Positions 33,501 through 43,300 of a DNA stretch of 64,000 bases are shown piece after piece. Source of the DNA: Pinus tabuliformis (lineage: Eukaryota; Streptophyta; Pinopsida; Pinales; Pinaceae); contig CM062810.1 in the NCBI GenBank assembly GCA_031772625.1, forward strand, positions 870,995,650 through 871,059,649, given 5' to 3'. The translations under genes and the position numbers were made by a program. Under the pieces are notes generated by a model, which was not told the DNA's origin, ran no database searches, and worked only from the letters and a program-made list of their open reading frames with translations. The first letter of the stretch is position 1. Each line of letters opens with the position of its first letter.

Positions 33501-34079
33501 AACACTCTGTTTCTGTTCAAAATTAACGCTGTTGTAACACTCTGTTTCTTTCTTGAAAAATTTTACATTGTTGTGTGTAAATTTTTCGTTCTTTCATACG
33601 TGCTACTACGTATTACAAAAACTTCTGCACTGCTGTGCATTACAAAGAAAACTCTCTATATTTTCTACACTGTTGTGTGTGCGTTTTATAGTGCATTACA
33701 TTTTCTACTTTTTTACAGTGCGGGAAGCGGTTATAACTTATCCACTAACCGCTTTAACTCACTGATGAAGTCTCTACTACAATCTGGTGCTCATGATGAA
33801 CAAATATGATCTTTTGTTGTATTTCTTGAGTCGGTGGTGTTGAAACCCATGGCTGATAAATGCTGCGACGGCTCAAGGCTGGTTCTTTTCACTTTCGGCC
33901 ATTATGCTCTTTAATGTAGTTGTTTAGAAGTAATGGCATAGCGGTGGATCTGATCTTCCTCCTTCGGGAACACAAAAACAATTAAAGGGTGAAAAGACAG
34001 TAATGGCGGTGGCCTTTTTTTAAGTAAAGTAGCGGCTGCTGTTTAACTGTTCACTGCAGTTGAAATTATAATTTCTACA
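27600..34079 (-). mobile_element. Nearly complete Ty1/copia element on the minus strand
   Basis: The two LTRs are 27600-28658 and 33009-34079 (1059 and 1071 bp, TGTTGGG...TTTC(A/T)ACA), very similar to each other, so the insertion is comparatively young. Read on the minus strand, the primer-binding site is immediately inside the right LTR (TGGTACCAGAGCTTGTC, ending at 33008) and the polypurine tract (aaattaaaggggag) is immediately inside the left LTR (about 28659-28672). Gag, protease, integrase, reverse transcriptase and RNase H are present in copia order. It lies inside the outer short-LTR element. I could not find a matching 5-bp target duplication (cgtta on the left, caaaa on the right). 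Confidence 0.9.
28653..32860 (-). pseudogene. Copia Gag-Pol polyprotein with a few lesions
   Basis: One frame runs from gag into the start of reverse transcriptase. Gag (32860-32171) starts near MGMFNTQLPQFNGKNYDYW. A zinc knuckle CYYCKKYGHYANEC follows, then the protease motif LDSGCSNHMT, the pre-integrase HLRFGHLN, the integrase core (HSDLCGPM...FIDDFTRKTW...NGVAERKNRT), and after 29897 reverse transcriptase with YADD (29613-29624) and RNase H (TDSDWSGS, STAEAEY, ILTKPL). Lesions: TAA at 32171-32173, two TGA codons in the Arg/Gly-rich linker (about 32100-32125), TAG at 30710-30712, a 1-nt deletion near 29844, and TAA at 28932-28934. After the last stop a CDN-type Asp is changed to Ala (CANSSV). 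Few changes separate it from an intact element. Confidence 0.88.
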
Positions 34080-35690
34080 CAAAAATGAGATGTGGAGGTT
34101 GTTTTCAAACGTGATCTACTTGAGGTCTTCGAATTTGAAGCCGAATCTTCATACACAAGAAGCATTCCAATCGGGATTGAAGTCGAGTCTTCATACGGAA
34201 TGAGCATTCCAATCGGAGCGCAAATAAAAAAGGTCAAAGGAGTATGATCGTATTATTTTGAATGGGATTATTTCAAAATTTTAAAATACCTTTTATGAAT
34301 TTGAATGTGAAATGAGATTCATATTATTTATGAAGGGCTCATGTAATTTTTTTAAATAGGCTCGACGAGTCTTGGAAAAGGGATTATATTGTTATATAAA
34401 GGAGGTGCATGCAATGTCTCTAAAAGGGTAGTATATTGTTTAAAAGAGTTTTTTAAGATCGAATTAAAATATAAAAAAATTGTGAAAGTTTTTGGGAAGG
34501 CAAGGATTTTGTAGAGCAATTTGTAGATTCTTTTGTTTATGAAAGCCAAGAATCATTTTTATTGCAATTAGATGCGATATTTACATTTTTTTGTTTGTTT
34601 GTTGAGTTGTACTAAGTGAACGCTTAAACGGGAAAAGGCAAGAGGTTGAGAAATTCAAAGGGACTACATGAGATGTTTGAGATCTTTTTAGATCTGGAAG
34701 TGAAAAGGCAAAATGATACATTTTCATTGAAATGCATAAAAGGATCTGTCAATGACAGCGTTCTACCCTGATTTCATTTTAGAAGCCAAGACACCCAAGT
34801 AGGCTTGGGATACCCTTGAAAGCTGTTTTGGGGAGTATTGAAGTTGAAGATGAAGGTGGATCTATAGCAGCAGATCTACATCTAGATGAATGGATTGTTG
34901 AAACCCACTGTACTCAGTCCCACATGGATGATGTCTGTGAATAAATCGCAGAAGAAAGAGAGAAGGATCACATAGATGCTCATGAACCTCAATGTGCACA
35001 ATCACAAATGGATGAAGATATGTTGATTCCAGCAACAGAGCTTGCTAATGGAAATATGATGATTCGAGCAACAGAGCTTGTTGAGGAAAGTTTGGTGAAT
35101 CCTTAGGACAATGAAGTTGCCATTAGAGCAGATATGGTGAATCTAGCAATTAATATTTTTGATGTAAAATTTGATGAAGAATTTCTGGCTAATCATGAAT
35201 GGTTGCATGTGATGCAGCAAAAACATCATATTGACATGATGCTATTTGGTGAGACAGTTGAAGACAACCTGCTTGCAGTAGCACAAGTTAGTACAGAAGA
35301 GGAAGATAGTCTTCAAGAAATATTATTTTATTATAATATTATGTTGCATCAAATTGATGATGAAAGGAGCATTACTGAAGATAATATATGGCAACAGCCC
35401 ACATACAAGTCTTTTTTTTAAGAAGTCCAAGATATGCTTTGACAACGTAGAAAAATGGAAGACCTCCACCAACAAATGAAGAAACTGAGGTTTGAAAGAT
35501 ACAACAAACAAATGAAGGCACTGAGGTTTAAAGGATACAACAAAGAGAAAAAGTTAAACAATTTAGAGGCTAAAGAATTTGGAAAAAGATAAGAAGAAAA
35601 GATAAGTCAATTTTTAAATTGTAAAGCTAGTTCAAACATAGACTAGCAGCTATCTTAATTAAATTTTATGTGGTTATAATTAAGGGAGAA
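34080..35690 (+). pseudogene. Right internal part of the outer element: gag trace and acidic ORF
   Basis: About 34785-34830 reads EAKTPK-stop-AWDTLESCFGE, the gag motif seen in many copia elements, so the outer element once had a gag gene. After it the frame changes to an acidic, methionine-rich region with repeats (CTQSHMDD and CAQSQMDED; LIPATEL and MIRATEL). The longest open piece is 35134-35421 (95 codons), followed by a Lys/Gln-rich tail (MKKLRFERYNKQMKALRF) with two similar copies. I do not recognise this C-terminal module. It ends just before the polypurine tract. Confidence 0.5.
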
Positions 35691-35834
35691 TGTTGGAGAA
35701 TCTAATTCCAACTACAGGTTAGGTGTCAAAACTTTAGCTCCAAGTGTCCAGAGTTCATTTTGAGTTAGTTGAGTTTAACTACAGTCATTTATTACTGATA
35801 TTTCCATTGTAATCTTATTTAAGTGATTTGTAAT

Positions 35835-38412
35835 GAAGATTGGGTACAGAGACGCACAGGTGGTCATCATTCCAACCTTGGGGACCATGATTCCACATAC
35901 TCTCTCTCCATTTCCTTTGAGTTGCTTGTACCTTTATCTGAATTTATTTTTCTACGTATTCCTTTTCTCGTTCACAATTAGTTCATGAATTAATTTTCTG
36001 CTCCAATTATTGTATATGGTTCAGGCACTTTCTTACCGTGAGCGCGCTGATAGACTTATTGGGGAAGTAAAAGATATGTTCAATTCAATGTCAGCCGAAG
36101 ATGGAGTATCCACCAGTCCCCTCAATGACCTCCATCAACGCCTCTGGATGGTCGATACTGTTGAACGGTTGGGGAATGATAGGCATTTCCAAAATGAGCT
36201 AAAATCAGCACTCGATCATGTCTACAGGTCAATCCCCATATCCTTGTCATCATTTTTCATTTATGATTTATATATCGAATGCACACGATTATAACATGAA
36301 AGTTATTTTCCCGGCAGCTTTTGGAGTGAAAAAGGCATTGGACGTGGGAGAGAAAGTGGTGTGACTGATCTCAACTCAACCGCCTTGGGTTTTCGAACTC
36401 TCCGACTACACGGATACATGGTGTCTTCACGTATGTCAGGGTTTCATTAATTAATTACTCTTTCAACTTTTCATTATAACCGCCATTTACGTGGAGACAT
36501 TGCCTCATGTTGCTTTATACATTGATACCAGATGTTCTGGATCACTTCAAAAACGAGAAGGGGCAGTTTACTTGCTCTGCCATTCAAACAGAGGGAGAGA
36601 TAAGAGACGTCCTCAATTTATTTCGGGCATCTCTCATTGCCTTTCCTGGCGAAAAAGTTATGGAGGAGGCTGAAATCTTCTCTACAATGTTTTTAAAAGA
36701 TGCCCTACAAAAGATTCCGCCCTCCGGTCTTTCACAAGAGGTGAGACGGTAATACGATACCACTTAGCATGATATTTCATTATTTGTTGCGATGTGTATT
36801 TTATAGTTTCAAATTTGTGGATCGCAGATAGAGTATCTTCTGGAATTTGGTTGGCACACAAATCTGCCAAGGATGGAAACAAGAATGTACATCGACGTAT
36901 TTGGAAAGGACACTACATTTGAGTAGGCTCATCAATTTTATTTCCATATCATAAAGTCTAGAATGCCTTTCTTTTGTTTATGTGTAGTTGAATGCACAAA
37001 TACTACTTGGAGAGAAATTCAAAATCTTACTATAAGGTCTGAACTGAAGATGGATGACTCTGAATATATGCTAATAGATGAACAAACACAGCTGGGCCAG
37101 GCCATATGACGTTGTTTGTCTTCCTGGAAATCTGTATTTTCATAATTTAGTATCCATGTAAAATTTTCAATTGATTCCTGATGCAATTTTTGGTTTAGGA
37201 CGCCATATTTGATCAGGAGAAACTGTTAGAGCTTGCAAAACTGGAATTCAACATTTTTCACTCTCTAGTAAAGAGAGAGTTACAATGTCTCTCAAGAATG
37301 TAAATACGTGAAGTTTATGTGTAGATGGTGGAAAGATTATGGATTCCCTCAAATAATATTCTCACGGCATCGTCACGTGGAATACTACACTTTAGCAGCT
37401 TGCATTGCAAATGTTCCTAAACATTCTGCGTTTCGAGTCGGATTTGCCAAAATATTTCATATGATCACGATTCTCGACGATATCTACGACACCTTCGGAA
37501 CAATGGAGGAGCTCGAACTCTTAACCGCAGCATTTAAGAGGTGATAATTGCACTTACGTAGGAAAGCCTATTTTACAGTGTAGCCCTAAGGCTTTTTGAC
37601 CATTGTTTCTCTTTCATATATATATTATATACCCACATAGAGACATGTACCTACCTTCTCGATTTTGAATAAATTTACTGTGAAATTAAGAAAATGTATA
37701 CTACTAATCGAGTGAACGAATATTACCTTTGCATACAAAAACCGACATGACTAAAAAGTGTGTTTATAATGATCAGATGGGATCCGTCTTCGGTAGAGTG
37801 TCTTCCAGATTTTATGAAAGGAGTGTACATGGCAGTTTACAACAACATAAACGAAGTGGCAGAAGAAGCACAGAAGATTCAAGGCCGAGACACAGTCAGC
37901 TGTGTTCGAAAATCTGTATGAACAATAATAAAACATACATATACAAATATTTATTTGTGAGTAACTTACCTTCGAAATGGCAGAAGAAGCGCAGAAGATT
38001 CAAGGCCGAGACACAGTCAGCTATGTTCGAAAATCTGTATGAACAAGAATAAAACATACATATACAAATATTTATTTGTGAGTAACTTACGAAGGATTTC
38101 ACTGAGCGATGATCAGTTAATGTTGTTTTGCTTGTTCTTGTGCCTGTCCAGTGGGAGGCTTTTATTGATGCGTATATGCAAGAAGCCAAGTGGATTTCCA
38201 GTGGTTATCTTCCGACGTTCGACGAGTACCTGGAGAATGGGACAGTCAGCTTCGGCTCTCGCATAACCACACTCGAACCCATGCTCACGTTGGGGTTTCC
38301 TCTTCCACCCCGCATCCTGCAGGAAATTGACTTTCCATCGAAGTTTAATGAATTGATATGTGCCATCCTTCCACTGAAAGGTGACACTCAATGCTACAAG
38401 TTAATCCCATAA
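35835..38412 (+). pseudogene. TPS-d (conifer) terpene synthase pseudogene
   Basis: Terpene synthases cyclise prenyl diphosphates to mono- or sesquiterpenes, with metal bound by DDxxD and NSE/DTE motifs. Exons in order: about 35835-35921 (QRRTGGHHSNLGDHD: the RRX8W motif with Trp changed to Gly), 36025-36227 ([17 protein letters not shown]), 36318-36430 ([15 protein letters not shown]), 36532-36740 ([16 protein letters not shown]), 36828-36922 ([20 protein letters not shown]), 37199-37540 ([15 protein letters not shown]...[13 protein letters not shown], DDxxD at 37476-37490), 37777-37915 ([16 protein letters not shown]), 38152-38400 ([33 protein letters not shown]). It is broken: no transit peptide or start, a 28-nt insert with a stop at 37298, a partial exon duplication, and the final exon missing after GDTQCYK, which removes most of NSE/DTE and the C-terminal helices. 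Product specificity cannot be inferred. Confidence 0.92.
37852..38090 (+). repeat. Tandem duplication spanning a TPS exon-intron border
   Basis: Two 118-bp copies (37852-37969 and 37973-38090, offset 121) differ at a handful of positions. Each carries the 3' part of the exon ([15 protein letters not shown](C/Y)VRKS) with its donor and the same intron start (gtatgaaca...gtgagtaacttac). The second copy has no acceptor of its own nearby. Confidence 0.9.
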
Positions 38413-38636
38413 CCTTTTATGTCAAAACAAATGAAATGGAATATGTTCTGTCAAAACAAATGAAATGGAATATGTTCTGGATAGTGACAGTGGCATGGTG
38501 ATTTTCTTAACTTAAGATAAAAAAAAAAAACTTGTGTATTGTCTTAAATATTGTCTTTAGTGTCTCAAAAATTATTATTTTAAAGATTATTGTTTTAAAA
38601 AATAGTGTCTTTAAGATTACCATCTTAAAAGAATAT
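38413..38636. other. Short spacer downstream of the terpene synthase remnant
   Basis: A direct repeat of 'tgtcaaaacaaatgaaatggaatatgttctg' occurs twice (about 38418 and 38449), followed by an A-run and 'attattttaaagattattgtttt' repeats. No last TPS exon is seen. Confidence 0.6.
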
Positions 38637-38842
38637 TGTCTCTATAAAGACAATATATAATACAACCATTATTGTATCTTAGGAGACAATTTCATTTCTG
38701 TCTCTCTAGAGACAATTTTATTGTTGTCTCTCTAAAGACAACACTGAGATTAGAGACAATATGTCTTTAATACTAGCTATTGTCTCTCTAGAGATGATAA
38801 GTTTTTTATTTAAAGATTACTTTTGTGTCTTTAGAGACAATA
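38637..38842. repeat. Cluster of TGTCTC/GAGACA palindromes
   Basis: Eight TGTCTC or GAGACA hexamers occur in about 200 bp, several as palindromes (TGTCTCTCTAGAGACA at 38699-38714). TGTCTC is the core of the auxin response element, but the spacing here (4 nt between hexamers) is not the classical 7-8 nt pair. Origin in a small inverted-repeat element is at least as likely as a regulatory role. Confidence 0.7.
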
Positions 38843-38937
38843 TAAAACAATGAATCCAGAAATATCTCACCATCGAAATAAATCGATATAAAAACATTTA
38901 GTTAAAAATGAACTACAAAATCATTGATTAATTCATG

Positions 38938-39011
38938 TTAGCCCACAGTGGAATTGAACCACCAACCTCCTGCTTGTAAAGTAGACGTTCTTTCATTGAG
39001 CTAGCACACTT
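38938..39011 (-). tRNA. tRNA-like sequence, probably degenerate or SINE-derived
   Basis: The minus strand can be folded as a tRNA. It has a box A-like segment (TAGCTCAATGAAAGAACG), an anticodon arm around TTTACAA (anticodon would be UAC, Val), and a good T arm (GTGGTTCAATTCCAC, box B). The anticodon stem has one mismatch, the D stem is poor and the acceptor pairs rely on wobbles, so it is unlikely to be a functional tRNA gene. A tRNA-derived SINE head is an alternative. A genuine tRNA gene would need a clean acceptor stem, which is lacking. Confidence 0.45.
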
Positions 39012-39064
39012 TAAAAAATTATGTGAATAGTTATGGCAATCCTTAAAATTACATTTATAAAATA

Positions 39065-39066
<2 letters not shown>

Positions 39067-39118
<52 letters not shown>
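39067..39118. repeat. (TA)n microsatellite
   Basis: An uninterrupted run of roughly 24 TA units is followed by a short CACACA run. Length is likely to vary among individuals. Confidence 0.95.
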
Positions 39119-39126
<8 letters not shown>

Positions 39127-40334
39127 AAAAAAATGCAGCTACACTATGAATTTCAAACAAAAGAAATTGCATATTTCAACAGAATTAAGTGAAAAAAATA
39201 AAAGTGAGTGAAAAATGGAAAGGAAGTTGCCTACTTTTTCTCTTTATAAACTATAAATGGAGATGATAAGGCATTCACAGTGCAATCAACACTTTGCTAT
39301 GAATTTTTTATTTTCAAACTTTTAGACAGGCACTTACATTTTCTTTCAAAAAAAATCAATTGGAAATGAAAATCAATTGGAAATGAGATATCATCTGCCC
39401 TTCACATGTCTTTAAAGATTCTACAATCCATCAGACACATTTACTTTGTCAAGCCAAATCTACAAAAAATCATATACCATTAACCTTAAAATACCTCTTG
39501 GATTAGAGCACACATTGCCCAGCCTATCAAACACATATATCTCAATAAAAGAAATAGATTAGAAAACTTAGTGCCATCACCCATCAAATCTACTAGAAGC
39601 AAATGCTCAATGTATCAAACAATAATGAATGTTAAAGACCCTATACTGAAAGGCAAACCACAAAAAATAATTGAGGACTCAGTTGTTCATAATACCCAAG
39701 TGAAATTTACCCGTGTAGAAGGCCCCACACAGTTGGACATCATATAATAACTAAATGACCTGAATATAAACATCCCATGTAAGAGTGGTGATAGAATAAC
39801 CCAGAGTGCAACAAGACATTTTCAATTCATTTGGAGACAGATTTCTGCAGTCTCATGAAAGAAAAAACATTTTGCAGTTGACACCCATTTCTACATTCAA
39901 CACAACTCGAGATGAATAATCAAAAGAGAGCAGCTCAATGCACCCTATGAGAATTGCACTTTGTTTTCCATTTTTCTGCATTATATCATATACACATGTT
40001 ATGCTCAATTGAAAAAATGATTCATCACCACCACCACAACAAAATCTCATTGTTTCAATCCAATCCAATATTATTTCATCAACTACATAGGTTTACACAC
40101 ACATGAATCTTATGATAGAAGAGAAAATGCTCTGCTAGGTACTAAAGACTTTAGATTCAATCTCAGAGAGCAAAAGTAGAAGGAAAAAATAAATCCATAG
40201 TTGCAACTTCATTGTATAAGTGGGGAAAGTGAAAACAAAAGTGATACAATGAATCTGGTTCTTCCTCAATGTGAATGAAACTAAGAAATTACAAATACGT
40301 AATGTAGGAATACTCTTCTTGTCATCTAGAATCA
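39119..40334. other. Non-coding stretch
   Basis: Short open frames on both strands show no motif and appear to be chance. Nothing recognisable until the LTR at 40335. Confidence 0.5.
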
Positions 40335-43300
40335 TGTTGAAAATAGCAACAAGAAATGCTAAATATAGAAGTGCTAAAAATAACATTTCTATAAATAGCA
40401 TTTCTATAAATAGCATTTCGGGATACATTCCAATTTTAGTTAGTCCCTGAACTAAAATTGAGAATTAAAATTCGAATTTGATCTTAGCAACTGTTTGAAA
40501 AATAATTAATTAATTCATCATGAGTTAATTAGTTGGAGAAAATCAAACATGAAGCCTACATGAAGACATGCAACAGTTATCCCTTTGATTGAGGAAGTTA
40601 TCCTTTAATTAAGGAGATCGGGATGAGTTGTACTTTGAGTTGTAATTAGTTAGCTCAGTTAACTGAGTTAAGTCCAGTTAGATTAGTTCCAACAGTTTGT
40701 GGAACTGATTGTGAGTTTAGTTAGTTAATGCATGCATGCATGTAACTAGTGTACTTTAGATAACTAGATATTCTCTCATAAATAATTCATGCATGTCAGT
40801 TTAGTCAGAGACCTAGTTGATATCAGAGGATGGACAATATACTATGATTTGCAAGAATACTCCATTGAGGATATCTATTGCATGCAGAAGGAATTCATTC
40901 CTTGAGGATTGCGTAGTTATTTCTGAGTTGGGTGAGTTGTGTGAGAGGCGAATTCACATAGGTGGTAGCCAGAGGACCGAGGGGAAACTGCACATGGGAA
41001 TAGGAGGCTTGGAGGAATGAAAGAAGGCATATGTTGTGTCTATTCAGTCTATGAGCAGTATTGAGGGATTGTACTGAGAGCTGGATAGCTTGTGAGCTAA
41101 AGCTTTGTGTAATCCGGAGATATTTACACTTGTATGATAATACAGAGATCGGGGTTTTTAGTTGAGGCTTTCCCCAGAGTATTCTTTTGTGTTCATGTGT
41201 GATTTTTTCTTCTTCATCTGTTATATGTGTTCTATTTGATCTTGCTCAAAATCGATTAAGCTTCCGCAAGTTTGTTTGTAGAAGTAGATCAAGTATTTTG
41301 CTTTAGTATATTGCATTATCAGGTGATCTACAGTGAGAAATTCTACATGGTATCGGAGCAAAGGTGATCAAAGTGGAGAACAATATACAAAGAAAGGAGA
41401 AGTTCAATGTTTGAAGTTCCTGATTATAGAAATCAAATTCTTATCACATCTCAAATTTCACCAATGGCGTTCAACGGTTTGAGACTCAAGTATGCCCTGG
41501 ATGGTAGCTCAAATTATATAGCCTCGAAGGATCACATGGAAGTGGTATTAGAGGACAACGTTTTGAAAGACTTCATTGATCAAGAAGTCCCCAAGCCAGC
41601 AGCTGCTAATGCCCAAGAATTAGCAGAATGGAAGAAATGTGTGGCTAGAGCTAGGAGGATTCTTCTAGAGGGAGTTCGAGACCCCATTATCTTGAGTCTC
41701 CATGGGAAGGAAACACTGTTTTCAATGTGGAAAACATTGAAGGATCTATATCAAAACAACAACGATTAGAGGAAGTTGGCGCTGAAAGATAAGCCTCAAA
41801 AAATCAAGTGTGAAAAGGACGACACGATCTCTACATATCTGAACAAGCTCACCACTTGCAAGGATGAGCTTGGAAGTGTAGGAATCATGACAACTAATGA
41901 TAACATGGTGAGTCTCGCTCTCCTTGGTCTTCCTAAGAGCTAGCATAGCTACCAAGACTCGGTAAATGGAAGAGAGAAACTACCAGATTGGGAATGATTA
42001 TGGTCAGATTTGATGTAGGAGGAGATAAGGAGAAGCACCAAAGATGGATCTTCATCAAAGCATGATGATGAAGAAAATCTAGCCTTAACGAGTAAGGTGA
42101 GGAAAAGGAAAGGGAAGGCTTCCCATTCCAAATCTTGTTCTTCCCATGGTGGGAAGAATATTGAGAAATGAAAAGTGCGATTCTTTCATTGCCATGAGGT
42201 GGGCCATTATGCTCTAAATTGTCCACAGAAGAAATCCAAGAAGCGATCCTAGGAAGGATCAGATGGTGAGGCATTGGCTTCACAATTCGAATTGGATTTC
42301 ACCCTCATTACATGCATGGTTTCATCAATGGTGGGTTTTGTTTGGTAGCTGGATAGTGGAGCTTCATTCCACATGACCGGCGATAAGAGTTTATTCAGTA
42401 CCTTGGAGGAGAAATACCTCCAGATGCGCATAGATATGGGCGATGATGGAAAGTACTGTGTTTTAGGTGAAGGCATAGTATTGTTTCAGAGGGAGCATGG
42501 AGCTCCTCTCACCCTGACTGATGTAAAGTATGTGCCTGGACTGAAGAAGAGCCTAGTGTCCATCGCTATGTTGGAAGACAAAGGCTATGATGTAGTATTT
42601 AGTAAATGAAAGGCATTCCTGAGGCACATCGGCATGGGACAAACCAAGAGGATTGAGATTCGAGTAAAGAATCTCTACAAGATGGAGGTAGATGACTGTG
42701 CTGCACTGAGTTCCAAAGTAGAGTTGGTGCAAAGCCAAGGTGTTGGCGAGATATGGCAAAGAAGATTGGGCCACTTGCACCATGGGGCCTTAAAGATCAT
42801 GCAACATATTTCTACCGGACTTCCCAAGGGTAAACTGGAGCAAGTGGATACATGCAAAGGTTGTACCTTGGGTAAGTATGCAAAATATTCCTTTCAGGAT
42901 CGAGACAGTCGAGCTAGAGAAATCTTGGGGTGAGTTCATATAGATGTGTGTGTACCATTCTCGATAGCCTCCACCGCTAAACAAAGGTACTATGTTATTT
43001 TTATTGATGATTTTTCTCATAGATGTTTGATCTACTTCATGCAGAAGAAGGATCAAACCTTCTCAAGGTTTTGTGAGTTCAAAGCCTTGGTTGAGAAAGA
43101 ATCTGGAAAGAAAATAAGGGCCTTGATAAACGACAATGTTGGAGAGTATGTCTCTTAACAGTTTAGGGACATTTTTGCAGCAGAAGGAATTAAATGGAAG
43201 TTGACAGCACCCCATAACCCACAGTAGAATGGGGTGGCTGAAAGGAAGAACAAAACAATTGTGGGCGCAGCTCAGGTGATGCTGCATGACCAAGGCCTAC

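Larger units (their letters stand above)
26882..35834 (+). mobile_element. Non-autonomous retroelement with short LTRs (outer element)
   Basis: The 5' LTR is 26882-27088 (207 bp, TGTTGGAGAATC...TTTGTCA), followed at 27089 by a primer-binding site TGGTATCAAAGCTCAG. A purine-rich tract (taagggagaa, 35681-35690) precedes the 3' LTR, which starts at 35691 and matches the 5' LTR until 35834, lacking its last roughly 53 bp. The internal region is split by a complete copia element (27600-34079). What remains is a repeat-rich leader (27089-27599) and a right part (34080-35690) with only a gag trace and an acidic ORF; no integrase or reverse transcriptase belongs to it. GATTC (26877-26881) would be the left target site, but no matching copy exists at the right because that end is truncated against the terpene synthase remnant. 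Confidence 0.8.

Noticed and set aside
38113-38391. Minus-strand open frames over a terpene synthase exon
   Set aside because: They are shadows; the plus strand carries the conserved TPS motifs with matching splice sites.
4500-38412. Beta-glucosidase and terpene synthase as a biosynthetic gene cluster
   Set aside because: Both are pseudogenes about 28 kb apart, separated by satellite and retroelements, with no third enzyme. Proximity alone is not evidence.
38938-39011. Functional tRNA-Val gene
   Set aside because: Weak acceptor and D stems and an anticodon-stem mismatch argue against function; kept only as a tRNA-like feature.
40135-40428. 97-codon hydrophobic minus-strand frame with MLFIEMLFIEMLF
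   Set aside because: The repeat motif comes from short duplications of 'atttctataaatagc' at the start of the copia LTR, not from a membrane protein gene.
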